This document shows, piece by piece, positions 35,075-42,921 of a stretch of DNA of 64,000 nt (its first letter is position 1; each line of letters starts with the position of its first letter). Below the pieces are notes generated by a model. The model was not told the origin of the DNA, searched no databases, and saw only the letters and a list, made by a program, of their open reading frames with translations. Origin of the DNA: CAYJLC01 sp044426345 (GTDB lineage Bacteria; Bacillota; Clostridia; Oscillospirales; Butyricicoccaceae). The stretch lies in assembly GCA_044426345.1 (NCBI GenBank), contig JAWXUP010000004.1:1-64000 (forward strand), given 5' to 3'. A program made the position numbers and the translations under genes.

Positions 35075-35085
35075 TTGTATACAAG
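35075..35085. promoter_or_regulatory. TTGTATACAA operator, site D (redox operon)
   Basis: TTGTATACAAG lies 15 bases upstream of the -35 box of the redox operon, exactly the distance found at the AEC gene. It also abuts the stop codon of the small gene at 35087-35407. Confidence 0.6.
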
Positions 35086-35086
35086 A

Positions 35087-35407
35087 TTATTTATTATGTG
35101 AATAAATTTTTTGTTCTGGTTTTTTATTTGATATTTTAATGACAGTATTCAACTTATTTAACAGTAGCCATTCTTTCATAATTAAATTATTAACCATAAA
35201 CTGAGAATCCTTAAAACAATCCTCAATTTGCGAAAAGCACACTTCTTTACAAGAAAAACGCTTAACGATTTCTTGCAATTTTTCACCCTCTGCATTCAAA
35301 ATATGTGCCATCGCCATTTCTTCAAGCGCAATCGACTCTAGCAAGTCAATTACTGTTTCATCAAGATTTGGACGATTTTTTCCTTCTGGTATCTGTGGCA
35401 TTCCCAT
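35087..35407 (-). CDS. Small conserved helical protein of unknown function
   Basis: The protein has 106 residues. Its core, VIDLLESIALEEMAMAHILN followed by AEGEKLQEIVKRF (about 18-50), is an amphipathic helix pattern I associate with short uncharacterised Firmicute proteins, some near surface or spore-coat genes. It has no signal peptide, membrane segment or catalytic motif. Three cysteines lie in FSCKEVCFSQIEDCF, and the tail is lysine-rich. AAGGAGAG precedes the ATG. It stands alone upstream of the redox operon on the same strand. I do not recognise a function. Confidence 0.6.
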   Translation of the reverse strand: MGMPQIPEGKNRPNLDETVIDLLESIALEEMAMAHILNAEGEKLQEIVKRFSCKEVCFSQIEDCFKDSQFMVNNLIMKEWLLLNKLNTVIKISNKKPEQKIYSHNK

Positions 35408-35460
35408 AAATTCACTCTCCTTTTTATTATTCTATGAAGTTTTTTCTAAAAAAGAATAAA

Positions 35461-35502
35461 AAAATCTCTAAAAATCTATTTTTCAGACTTTTAGAGATTT
35501 TT
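35461..35502 (-). terminator. Terminator of the GNAT acetyltransferase gene
   Basis: AAAATCTCTAAAA and TTTTAGAGATTTT form a 13-bp stem with a 15-base loop. On the minus strand an AT-rich run with many T residues follows. Confidence 0.65.
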
Positions 35503-35531
35503 AAATGGATTTAGCAAATTTGTTAAATAAA

Positions 35532-36020
35532 TTAAAATTCAATAATCATATCGTACCAAACTGCTCCACCGTGTTCTGATTTTGAAACACCTAAGTTTAC
35601 AAAACCAAATTTTTCATAATATTTAATTAACTGCTTTTTACACGTAAGAATTACTCCCTTTTTTCCTCGTTCTTGCGCAACTTCAATCAGCGTTGTAAGC
35701 ATTATTTCTGCTAAACCCTGTTTTTGATAGTCAGGAAGAGTGCATAATCCAAAAACTGATTGATAGTCATTTTCTTTATTATGTAATTTTGCATCGTGAA
35801 ATAATTCGTCGAAAATTGTCTTGCTGTTTGTTACGCAGCCATTTACCATAGTTACAATTTCTCCGTCCATAACACCTAGCAAAAAGCTTTCTGGGAAACT
35901 ATCAATACGTTGCTTAAACGATTCTTTGCTAGCTGCCTCCATTGGTGGAAAGCACGATGCTTCGATATATGTTACACGGTCTAAATCATCTATATTTGCT
36001 TGTCTAATCTCAAAAGTCAT
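35532..36020 (-). CDS. GNAT-family N-acetyltransferase
   Basis: The protein has 162 residues with the GNAT fold: FEIRQANIDDLDRVTYIEAS at the start, SVFGLCTLPDYQKQGLAEIM near 89-108 (the acetyl-CoA pyrophosphate loop, here QKQGLA) and YYEKFGFVNLGVS near 139. The N-terminus with SCFPPMEAASKESF resembles the arylalkylamine-type GNATs, but the acceptor amine cannot be predicted. It lies 58 bases downstream of asnS on the same strand and may be partly co-transcribed. Confidence 0.85.
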   Translation of the reverse strand: MTFEIRQANIDDLDRVTYIEASCFPPMEAASKESFKQRIDSFPESFLLGVMDGEIVTMVNGCVTNSKTIFDELFHDAKLHNKENDYQSVFGLCTLPDYQKQGLAEIMLTTLIEVAQERGKKGVILTCKKQLIKYYEKFGFVNLGVSKSEHGGAVWYDMIIEF

Positions 36021-36043
36021 ATTTTTCTCCTTATCTGAGCAAA

Positions 36044-36068
36044 AGAACAGAGAATTTCTCTGTCCTCT
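36044..36068 (-). terminator. Possible weak terminator or processing hairpin after asnS
   Basis: ACAGAGAAATTCTCTGT forms a short stem, followed on the minus strand by TCTTTTGC. The T-run is poor, so read-through into the GNAT gene is likely. Confidence 0.35.
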
Positions 36069-36078
36069 TGATAGTTTA

Positions 36079-37464
36079 CTAAAATTCAGCTGAACCAGTT
36101 GTTCTTGGGAATGGGATTACGTCACGGATATTTGAAACACCTGTCATATACATAATTAAGCGTTCAAATCCTAGACCAAAACCTGCGTGCTTTGTACCAC
36201 CGTATTTTCTAAGGTCTAAATACCACGAATAGTCCTCAGCTGTAAGTCCCATTTCTTCGATTTTTTGGAGCAAGATGTCATAACGCTCTTCACGTTGCGA
36301 ACCACCTATAATTTCACCAACACCAGGTACTAGCAAATCCATTGCAGCAACAGTTTTGCCGTCTTCGTTCATTCTCATATAGAAAGCTTTTATTTCTTTA
36401 GGATAATCAGTTACAAAAACTGGCTTTTGGAATATTTTCTCAGTTAAATGACGTTCGTGTTCAGTTTGCAAGTCAATGCCCCACGAAACAGGATATTCGA
36501 AAATATCACCCTCTTTTTGCAACATTTCTATTGCTTCTGTATAAGTTACGTGTCCGAATTCAGAATTCACAACTGCATTTAAACGTTCAATCAATCCTTT
36601 ATCGTAAAAACTATTGAAAAATCCAAGTTCATCTGGGCATTTTTCTAAAACTTCTGAAAGTACAAATTTCAACATATCCGATGCAAGTAACATATCGTCA
36701 TTTAAATCTGCAAACGCAATTTCTGGCTCTATCATCCAAAATTCTGCAGCGTGACGAGCTGTATTAGAATTTTCAGCACGAAAAGTAGGACCAAAAGTGT
36801 ATACATTTGAAAATGCCATAGCCATACACTCTGCAGACAACTGCCCTGAAACCGTAAGGCTAGTTGCTTTTCCAAAGAAATCTTGGTTAAAATCAACTTC
36901 ACCTTCTTTGGTTATCACTGGATTTTTAGCATCTAATGTTGTAACTCTAAACATTTCACCTGCACCTTCGCAGTCTGAACCAGTTATGATTGGTGTATGA
37001 GCGTACACAAAACCACGTTCGTTGAAAAACTTATGAATTGCATATGCAGCCACCGAACGTACTCTAAAAATAGCACTAAAAGTGTTGGTTCTAGGACGTA
37101 AATGTGCTATAGTTCTAAGATATTCTAACGTGTGTCTTTTCTTTTGAAGTGGGTAATCTGGTGTAGATTGCCCTTCTACTTCGATGCTATTTGCATGAAT
37201 TTCAAACGTTTGTTTAGCCTGTGGTGTCAGAACTATTTTACCGTTTATTTTGATAGCTGAACCAACGTTTAATTTGCTGATTTCTTTGAAATTATCGATG
37301 ATGCTATCTTCAAATATAACTTGTACATTTTTAAATGTCGAACCATCGTTAAGTTCGATAAAACCTAGCGATTTACTAACTCGCATTGTCTTAATCCAAC
37401 CGCAAACCACCACATTTTCGTCTTGATTTGCTTGTAAAAATAATTTTCTAATCTCTATTCTCAT
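36079..37464 (-). CDS. asnS: Asparaginyl-tRNA synthetase
   Basis: It charges tRNA-Asn. About 461 residues. The N-terminal OB-fold anticodon domain has VVCGWIKTMRVSKSLGFIEL. The class-II core holds motif 1 around YAIHKFFNERGFVYAHTPII, motif 2 FGPTFRAENSNTARHAAEFW and motif 3 GFGLGFERLIMYMTG. The HAAEFWMIEPEIAF and EGAGEMF stretches fit AsnRS rather than AspRS. The start is ATG 37464, because AAAGGA lies about 8 bases before it; an in-frame ATG at 37488 would include that site. No T-box leader is visible in the short upstream region. Confidence 0.96.
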   Translation of the reverse strand: MRIEIRKLFLQANQDENVVVCGWIKTMRVSKSLGFIELNDGSTFKNVQVIFEDSIIDNFKEISKLNVGSAIKINGKIVLTPQAKQTFEIHANSIEVEGQSTPDYPLQKKRHTLEYLRTIAHLRPRTNTFSAIFRVRSVAAYAIHKFFNERGFVYAHTPIITGSDCEGAGEMFRVTTLDAKNPVITKEGEVDFNQDFFGKATSLTVSGQLSAECMAMAFSNVYTFGPTFRAENSNTARHAAEFWMIEPEIAFADLNDDMLLASDMLKFVLSEVLEKCPDELGFFNSFYDKGLIERLNAVVNSEFGHVTYTEAIEMLQKEGDIFEYPVSWGIDLQTEHERHLTEKIFQKPVFVTDYPKEIKAFYMRMNEDGKTVAAMDLLVPGVGEIIGGSQREERYDILLQKIEEMGLTAEDYSWYLDLRKYGGTKHAGFGLGFERLIMYMTGVSNIRDVIPFPRTTGSAEF

Positions 37465-37495
37465 TCTATTTATCCTTTCGATAATCAATAATATG

Positions 37496-37524
37496 ATTAT
37501 ACTATATAACTAAGCTTTTGCCAA
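37496..37524 (-). promoter_or_regulatory. Promoter of asnS
   Basis: On the minus strand, TTGGCA (37519-37524) and TATAAT (37496-37501) are 17 bases apart, about 32 bases before the start codon. Confidence 0.65.
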
Positions 37525-37542
37525 CTATTTTTGACATTTTTG

Positions 37543-38388
37543 CTAAATTCCTCTCGCAAAGCCTTTCCCAATAACTTCCGGCGAGCTATTTATAACTATA
37601 AATGATTTATCATCAATAGCTTTTACATACGAACGTAATTCTATTGCTTGACCTCTAGATAGTGCTGTAAGTAACGCTGTTTTTTGAACACCGGAATAAA
37701 CTCCGACACAATCCCAACGCGTAACACCTCTTTTAAGCGTATGTATGATAAATTCCTCAACCTTTTCACGCTCTGACGTTATGATAATTGCAATTTTTTT
37801 AGTGCTTATATTTTCAATAACAATATCTACAATAAAAGATTTGCCTATAAGTCCTAACATCGAAAAAAGACAAGTTTCTATATCAAAAACTATCAATGTT
37901 GATAGTGAAATAAAGAAATCGGTAATCAAAAGTGCTATTCCAATATTCAAATTGGTATATTTTCGCAAAATCATAGCGATTATATCAGTTCCACCCGAAC
38001 TTGCACCACTTGTAAAAATTAGTGCCGAACCAACAGCTGGTAATATAATTGAAAATACAAGCTCAAGCATTTTTTGGTTTGTTAGTGGACTAGCCATCGG
38101 TACATAAATCTCTAAAAATTGCGTCAAAAGTGATAAAACCACTGTACAGTAAACCGTTTTCAATCCAAAACCTTTATTTAAGAATGCAAATCCTAAGCCT
38201 AAGAATAAAAAATTAAAAAACAGCATTGTAGTAGCTCCCGAAAGTTGCGGGAATATTGCTGGAATTACGACTGCAATACCACTGACGCCACCAGTTGAAA
38301 AATTATTAGGGAATTTAAAAAAGTAAATTCCGACAGACATTAGGACAATCCCTAAATTAAACACTAAAAAATCTTTAATTTTTTGCAT
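37543..38388 (-). CDS. YitT-family membrane protein (DUF161 plus DUF2179)
   Basis: The protein has about 281 residues. Five to six membrane segments fill the first 190 residues (FNLGIVLMSVGIYFFKFPNN, LIFTSGASSGGTDIIAMIL). A soluble C-terminal DUF2179 domain follows (IAIIITSEREKVEEFIIHTL, GVTRWDCVGVYSG, ELRSYVKAIDDKSFIVIN). This is the standard YitT architecture in Firmicutes; the function is not established. I prefer ATG 38388, with TAGGTG 8 bases before it, over ATG 38421. Confidence 0.88.
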   Translation of the reverse strand: MQKIKDFLVFNLGIVLMSVGIYFFKFPNNFSTGGVSGIAVVIPAIFPQLSGATTMLFFNFLFLGLGFAFLNKGFGLKTVYCTVVLSLLTQFLEIYVPMASPLTNQKMLELVFSIILPAVGSALIFTSGASSGGTDIIAMILRKYTNLNIGIALLITDFFISLSTLIVFDIETCLFSMLGLIGKSFIVDIVIENISTKKIAIIITSEREKVEEFIIHTLKRGVTRWDCVGVYSGVQKTALLTALSRGQAIELRSYVKAIDDKSFIVINSSPEVIGKGFARGI

Positions 38389-38492
38389 ATAAAATACACC
38401 TACATATATAAATTTTGTCACAATGTACAGTATAACATACTTTAGCGATTATATATTGACAAATTGTAAATTTTTTTGTCTAATATAAAAAA

Positions 38493-38516
38493 AGCCAACG
38501 TAATTATACGTCAGCT
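38493..38516 (-). terminator. Terminator of the NitT/TauT-like ABC operon
   Basis: AGC..ACGTA and TACGT..GCT pair with a small internal mismatch, and a nine-base T-run follows on the minus strand. It overlaps the end of the ATPase gene. Confidence 0.75.
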
Positions 38517-39094
38517 CTGCTTATAACAAATTTTCCTACAATCTGTTTTTTATTTAGACCAAAATATTCGATATCTCTTTCATCGTGTGTTATCAATAAA
38601 ATCGATTTCTCTTTAGCGATTTCCTCAATAAGTTTCATTATATTTTGTTTATTTTCGACGTCAATTCCATAAAATGGTTCATCTAAAATCAAAAACTTAG
38701 CTTTGTGCATCATAGCCCTTGCTAGCGCCACACGTCGTTTCATTCCACCACTAAGTTCTCCAACGACTTTATCATCTGAAATACCAATATTTTCCAGAAA
38801 ATTTATTGCTTGTATACGTTTTACATCGTTGTTACATAGCAAAATATTATCCGAAGGTTTTATGCACTCAATCAGTCTATCTTCCTGAAAAACAACAGAA
38901 ATTTCACTTGGTAGATTTATAATTTCACCACTATCGCTTTCAATCAAGCCCAAAAGAATGTTGATAAGCGTTGTTTTTCCAGATCCATACACTGCTTTTA
39001 TAGCTGTTATCCCCTTCTCATCTATGCTAAAACTAACATTTTCAAGAACTAATTCGTCTTGGAAACTTTTGTATAAATTTTTAATTTTTATCAT
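38504..39094 (-). CDS. ABC transporter ATP-binding protein (NitT/TauT-type, short)
   Basis: This ATPase energises the importer encoded by the two upstream genes. It has 196 residues, against the usual 240-260, so the C-terminal part after the core is trimmed. Walker A is AVYGSGKTT (about 34-42; alanine instead of the first glycine, which the consensus allows). The signature is ELSGGMKRRVALARAM near 118, Walker B is FLILDEPFYGID near 141, and the switch histidine is in LLITHDER near 168. It follows the permease by one-base overlap of stop and start. Confidence 0.88.
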   Translation of the reverse strand: MIKIKNLYKSFQDELVLENVSFSIDEKGITAIKAVYGSGKTTLINILLGLIESDSGEIINLPSEISVVFQEDRLIECIKPSDNILLCNNDVKRIQAINFLENIGISDDKVVGELSGGMKRRVALARAMMHKAKFLILDEPFYGIDVENKQNIMKLIEEIAKEKSILLITHDERDIEYFGLNKKQIVGKFVISRADV

Positions 39095-39855
39095 TATTTC
39101 ATACCTTTTTTCAAAATTATACGTTGCACTTTATCTAAAAGTTTAATAAAAATCTTCTCAAGTCCTATGCTAATAAATATAGTGGTTATCGTCCACGCGA
39201 AAACATCTCCTGTTTCCAAAATAACTTTTGCTCGCTGAATTTGACCACCAATTGTATTGCTAGAAATAGCGATAACTTCAGCTGCAATGCCAGATTTCCA
39301 GCCTATTGATAAGCCTAAAATCAAGCTTGAAAAAATTATCGGCATCATTTCTGGAATATATATGTAGATAATTTTCTTAACTTTTGACAAGTTATATACT
39401 TTTGCCATTTCAAGCATTTTATTGTCTACCGTGTCAATTCCTTCGTAAATATTTGAATAAAATATCGGCAAAACCATAATAAATGATATAAAAGCAGGCA
39501 AATCCTTAGTTTGAAACCAAAAAAGTGCTAAAATGATAAAAGATGCCACAGGAGTAACTTTAATTACATTCATCGGAGGTGCGCACAAATTATAAATTAT
39601 TTGATTTTTCTTCGATAAAATAGCAAGCAAAGTACCAACGAATGCGCTAAATGCAAATCCTACAAAGATTCTAGAAAATGTATTCCATATTGACCAATAA
39701 AAATCAGCCTCGCAAATCATTTCCAAAAGGCGCATAAAAACAGTCACAGGAGATACTAAAAGTATGTCCTGTGATACGATTACACTTAAAAGATGCCAAA
39801 TTATGACCCAAAAAGTTATATATATGAACTTATTTTGAGTAATAGAAGTCTTCAC
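39094..39855 (-). CDS. ABC transporter permease (NitT/TauT-type)
   Basis: This inner-membrane subunit of 253 residues has about six membrane segments. The EAA-type loop that contacts the ATPase is recognisable in EGIDTVDNKMLEMAKVYNLS, followed by KIIYIYIPEMMPIIFSSLIL and GWKSGIAAEVIAISSNTIGG, characteristic of SsuC/TauC-like permeases. The start is GTG at 39855, 9 bases after a GGAG, and it overlaps the end of the binding-protein gene by 26 bases, so the two are translationally coupled. Confidence 0.88.
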   Translation of the reverse strand: MKTSITQNKFIYITFWVIIWHLLSVIVSQDILLVSPVTVFMRLLEMICEADFYWSIWNTFSRIFVGFAFSAFVGTLLAILSKKNQIIYNLCAPPMNVIKVTPVASFIILALFWFQTKDLPAFISFIMVLPIFYSNIYEGIDTVDNKMLEMAKVYNLSKVKKIIYIYIPEMMPIIFSSLILGLSIGWKSGIAAEVIAISSNTIGGQIQRAKVILETGDVFAWTITTIFISIGLEKIFIKLLDKVQRIILKKGMK

Positions 39856-40864
39856 CTGGCAATGCTCCTCCGATTGACGTAATGTTTTGTTCGCCTAAAA
39901 CTTCAAGATATTTTGAAAGTTTTGTTGCCATTTCTTCACCATCAATATACGTAATATTACAGTTTGGAATTGCAACTTCTGCGATTTCTTTAGTTAAAAT
40001 TTCGTATTTTTCAGTTAATTCTGCAGTTGCTTCAACTTCTGAATTTGCAAGTGCTATAGAATTTGCATAATCTTCTAAAAATGCATCTAAGCTTTCTTTA
40101 TTTTCTTCTATAACTTCGTTGCGAACTATTAATACACCTGTAATCATTGTGCTTTCAGTGTCTAATTTATCCCATTCCTCAGTTAAATCAAGAGCTACGT
40201 GTATGTCTGGATTTTGAGCAATAGCTGCAGAAACATAAGGTTCTGGAAGAACTCCGATATCTGCTTGTCCTGCTGACATAAGCGCAACTAATTCTGCGTG
40301 TTCTGTTTTGAATTCAACTTCAACTTGGTCGGCTATTCCTGCAGTTTCTAGAATGTAATTCAAACCGTATTCTGGTGTTGAACCCTGACCTGTTGAGTAA
40401 ATGTGTTGACCTGCTAGGTCTTCGATAGAATGAATTTGGTCTGTAACTTCCACAACGTAAATTACGCCTAATGTGTTAATTGCAACTACAGAAATTCCGC
40501 CTTCAGTTTTGTTATAAAGCGTTGCTGCTAGGTTTGCTGGAATTGAAGCAATGTCGATTTCGCCTTTAACAACTGCTGCTACAACTTCATCTGGTGCACC
40601 GAAAATAGTATAATCGTGCTCCTCTTCTTCCATCATATTTAGAAATCCAATTGCTGTAGGTCCACTTAAATTCGCAACAGCGAACCTTGCGTATTCGATT
40701 TCTTCTTCCGAAGTTTCAACTTCTGGAGTTTCAACTTCTGGAGTTGTTTCAACGCTCTCCACTACAACGTCTGGTGTTTCAACTGTTTCCACAGTTTCTG
40801 TTTGTGTGCTACAACTTGCAAGAATTAATGCAGATGCAAGCATAACGGTTAATAATTTTTTCAT
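39830..40864 (-). CDS. ABC transporter substrate-binding lipoprotein (NMT1/SsuA-like)
   Basis: The 344-residue protein is exported and lipid-anchored: MKKLLTVMLASALILASCST has a lipobox with Cys near 18. An acidic spacer of repeated VET/PEVET units (about 22-56) sets the domain off the membrane. The binding domain keeps features of the NitT/TauT group: FAVANLSGPTAIGFLNMMEE, GEIDIASIPANLAATLYNKT, STGQGSTPEYGLNYILET and SAGQADIGVLPEPYVSAAI. Ligands in this group include sulfonates, nitrate, riboflavin and thiamine precursors; this one cannot be read. First gene of the three-gene operon. Confidence 0.88.
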   Translation of the reverse strand: MKKLLTVMLASALILASCSTQTETVETVETPDVVVESVETTPEVETPEVETSEEEIEYARFAVANLSGPTAIGFLNMMEEEEHDYTIFGAPDEVVAAVVKGEIDIASIPANLAATLYNKTEGGISVVAINTLGVIYVVEVTDQIHSIEDLAGQHIYSTGQGSTPEYGLNYILETAGIADQVEVEFKTEHAELVALMSAGQADIGVLPEPYVSAAIAQNPDIHVALDLTEEWDKLDTESTMITGVLIVRNEVIEENKESLDAFLEDYANSIALANSEVEATAELTEKYEILTKEIAEVAIPNCNITYIDGEEMATKLSKYLEVLGEQNITSIGGALPGEDFYYSK

Positions 40865-40894
40865 ATTAAGTCCCCCAACTTTTTATTCTTGTTT

Positions 40895-40923
40895 ATTTTA
40901 TCACAAAATAACTATACTGTCAA
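40895..40923 (-). promoter_or_regulatory. Promoter of the ABC importer operon
   Basis: On the minus strand, TTGACA (40918-40923) and TAAAAT (40895-40900) are 17 bases apart. The leader before the start is only about 25 bases, too short for a riboswitch. Confidence 0.7.
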
Positions 40924-41015
40924 CATTTGATACCTAATCTTAATAAAGACAAAAAATTCGTCTATTTAACCTAAAAAAAGAGTGTATTTTTTACATAAAT
41001 GACAATTCAATTAAC

Positions 41016-41044
41016 TTGATGTTTAAATTAAATTATAGTATAAT
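41016..41044 (+). promoter_or_regulatory. Promoter of uxaC
   Basis: TTGATG (41016-41021) and TATAAT (41039-41044) are 17 bases apart, about 43 bases before the uxaC start. Confidence 0.7.
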
Positions 41045-41045
41045 T

Positions 41046-41057
41046 TATGTATACAAG
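41046..41057. promoter_or_regulatory. TTGTATACAA operator, site E (uxaC)
   Basis: TATGTATACAAG differs by one base from the other sites. It begins one base after the -10 box and covers the expected transcription start, so binding should repress uxaC. Confidence 0.6.
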
Positions 41058-41087
41058 TTTATTAAAATTTAAAAAAGAGGTAATTTT

Positions 41088-42488
41088 ATGAAAGAATTTA
41101 TGTGCAAAGATTTCTTACTTTCAACTAAAACAGCGCAAAAACTATATCACGAATACGCTAGCTCTTGCCCTATTATAGACTACCACTGTCATATAGACCC
41201 ACGAGAAATAGCTGAAGATATTCGTTTTGAAAATATCACTCAAGTTTGGCTTGGTGGAGATCACTATAAATGGCGTTTGATGCGTACAATGGGTGTTGAA
41301 GAACAATATATCACTGGCGATGCTCCAGACCGTGAAAAATTCCAAAAATGGGCTGAAACTTTAGAGCTTGCAATCGGTAACCCACTTTATCACTGGAGTC
41401 ACGCAGAACTTAAACAATATTTTGGTTATGATGGCATATTAAATTCTCAAACTGCTCAACAAGTTTGGGACATTTGCGTTGAAAAATTAAAAGAATCGAA
41501 TATGTCAGCACGTGGAATTATAAAACAATCAAACGTTGATGTAATTTGCACTACCGACGACCCTGCCGATTCTTTAGAATGGCATAAAAAAATCGCTGAA
41601 GATACTTCTTTTGATGTAAAAGTTTTACCTGCTTGGCGTCCTGAAAAAGCAATGAATATCACTGGCTCTACATATTTAGATTATCTAGCTGAGTTAACTT
41701 CTCTTACTGATATCAAAGTTGATTCCTTTAAAAGCTTTATTTCAGCACTTGAAATCCGTCTTGATTATTTCCACGCTAACGGTTGTAAACTTAGTGACCA
41801 CAGTGCAGAATTTGTTATTTATCAACCTTGCACTGCTGATGAAATCGAAGTAATTTTTGCAAAAAGACTTAATGGCGAAACTTTAAGTTCTGCAGAAGTA
41901 ATGACTTTCAAAACTATGTTTATGCTTGAAATGGGCAGAAACTACTGCAAACGTGATTGGTCAATGCAACTTCACTTCTCTTCTGGTAGAGATGCTAACA
42001 AAAAAATGTTCAATCAAGTGGGTTCTAATACTGGTTTTGACTATATTTTAAATCTAGCTCCTGCTCAACAAATGGCTGATTTTTTAAGCGATTTAGCATC
42101 AACTGATGACCTTCCAAAAACTATTTTATACTCTTGTAATCCTAACGATAATGTAATAATTGACACTATTATGACTTGTTTCCAAGATAGTTCTATGGTT
42201 TCAAAAATGCAACACGGTAGCGCTTGGTGGTTTAATGACCATAAAGACGGTATGACTACTCAAATGGTATCACTTGCTAGCACTGGTATGCTTGCAACTT
42301 TCATCGGTATGCTTACCGACTCTAGAAGTTTCTTATCTTACGCTCGTCACGAATATTTCAGAAGAATTTTATGTGATTTAATCGGAACTTGGGTAGAAAA
42401 TGGTGAATATCCAGAAGATTATGTTGCTTTAGAGAAAATCGTTAAAGGCATTTCTTACTACAATGCAAAAAATTACTTCAAATTCTAA
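41088..42488 (+). CDS. uxaC: Uronate isomerase (glucuronate isomerase)
   Basis: It interconverts D-glucuronate and D-fructuronate (or galacturonate and tagaturonate). The 466-residue protein, standard for UxaC, opens MKEFMCKDFLLSTKTAQKLY. The amidohydrolase-type metal motif is CPIIDYHCHIDPREIAEDI near 28-46. DVICTTDDPADSLEWHK near 150, KRDWSMQLHFSSGRDANK near 286 and GSAWWFNDHKDGMTTQM near 377 are further family blocks. No other uronate catabolic gene (uxuA, uxuB, kdgK) is adjacent. An operator over its start site and a nearby GntR/FCD regulator suggest uronate-responsive control. AAAGAGG precedes the ATG. Confidence 0.96.
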   Translation: MKEFMCKDFLLSTKTAQKLYHEYASSCPIIDYHCHIDPREIAEDIRFENITQVWLGGDHYKWRLMRTMGVEEQYITGDAPDREKFQKWAETLELAIGNPLYHWSHAELKQYFGYDGILNSQTAQQVWDICVEKLKESNMSARGIIKQSNVDVICTTDDPADSLEWHKKIAEDTSFDVKVLPAWRPEKAMNITGSTYLDYLAELTSLTDIKVDSFKSFISALEIRLDYFHANGCKLSDHSAEFVIYQPCTADEIEVIFAKRLNGETLSSAEVMTFKTMFMLEMGRNYCKRDWSMQLHFSSGRDANKKMFNQVGSNTGFDYILNLAPAQQMADFLSDLASTDDLPKTILYSCNPNDNVIIDTIMTCFQDSSMVSKMQHGSAWWFNDHKDGMTTQMVSLASTGMLATFIGMLTDSRSFLSYARHEYFRRILCDLIGTWVENGEYPEDYVALEKIVKGISYYNAKNYFKF

Positions 42489-42507
42489 TTTAACATCAAA
42501 ATAATAG

Positions 42508-42544
42508 AACAAGGCAAGAGAATTCAATCTCCTGCCTTGTTTCT
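42508..42544 (+). terminator. uxaC terminator, first copy of a duplicated 35-bp hairpin
   Basis: AACAAGGCAAGAGA pairs with TCTCCTGCCTTGTT (one mismatch). The whole 35-base hairpin recurs identically at 42870-42904. Confidence 0.8.
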
Positions 42545-42869
42545 GTTTGTCGAAAAACACATTTTCAAAATATACTTTTTCTAAAATGTGTAAATTTTTT
42601 TATTTTTCTCGTCTACCTCTTATTGATAGTGTATCTTTTATCTCGGCAGACGCTCGCCGCGTGGCTGATACTTTGGGACGTCCCAAAGTATCCAAAAGAC
42701 GAAAACACAGCTTGTTTTATCAGCAAGAAGGAAATTTTCCGCTGCGTAAATAATTTTTCTCTGAAAAATTTTTACTTTGCTAACTTTTGCATTCAAGACA
42801 TATTTTAAGGTTAAGGTAAGTTTTGCTTTTGTGCAATATTTTTTAGCTCGTCACTTTTTCAACAGTCTG
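42545..42869. other. Gene-free segment with palindromes, locally GC-richer, between two identical terminators
   Basis: No protein gene is supported here. A block at about 42648-42700 is distinctly richer in G+C than its surroundings. It contains the 26-bp perfect palindrome of GATACTTTGGGAC (42667-42679) and GTCCCAAAGTATC (42680-42692). A second hairpin, GTAAA..AATTTTTC / GAAAAATT..TTTAC with one bulge, is at 42746-42775. Short frames through the segment (such as 42547-42753) have neither ribosome sites nor protein-like composition. It may be an inserted miniature element or a relic; its boundaries are marked by duplicated 35-bp hairpins. Confidence 0.45.
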
Positions 42870-42908
42870 AACAAGGCAAGAGAATTCAATCTCCTGCCTT
42901 GTTTTTTT
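42870..42908 (+). terminator. Second copy of the duplicated 35-bp terminator hairpin
   Basis: Identical to 42508-42542 and followed by TTTTTTT on the plus strand, so in that direction it is the stronger of the two. On the minus strand, where it follows the rlmA stop, the T-run is weak. Confidence 0.7.
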
Positions 42909-42921
42909 ATGAATTTTTATA

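Noticed and set aside
36795..36808. TGTATACA inside asnS, and another near 25930 inside the hydratase gene
   Set aside because: Both are within coding sequence, lack the outer TTG/CAA arms and have no promoter nearby.
40924..41015. Possible riboswitch in the spacer between the ABC importer and uxaC
   Set aside because: The predicted leaders on both sides are too short and I found no conserved riboswitch core or paired helices.
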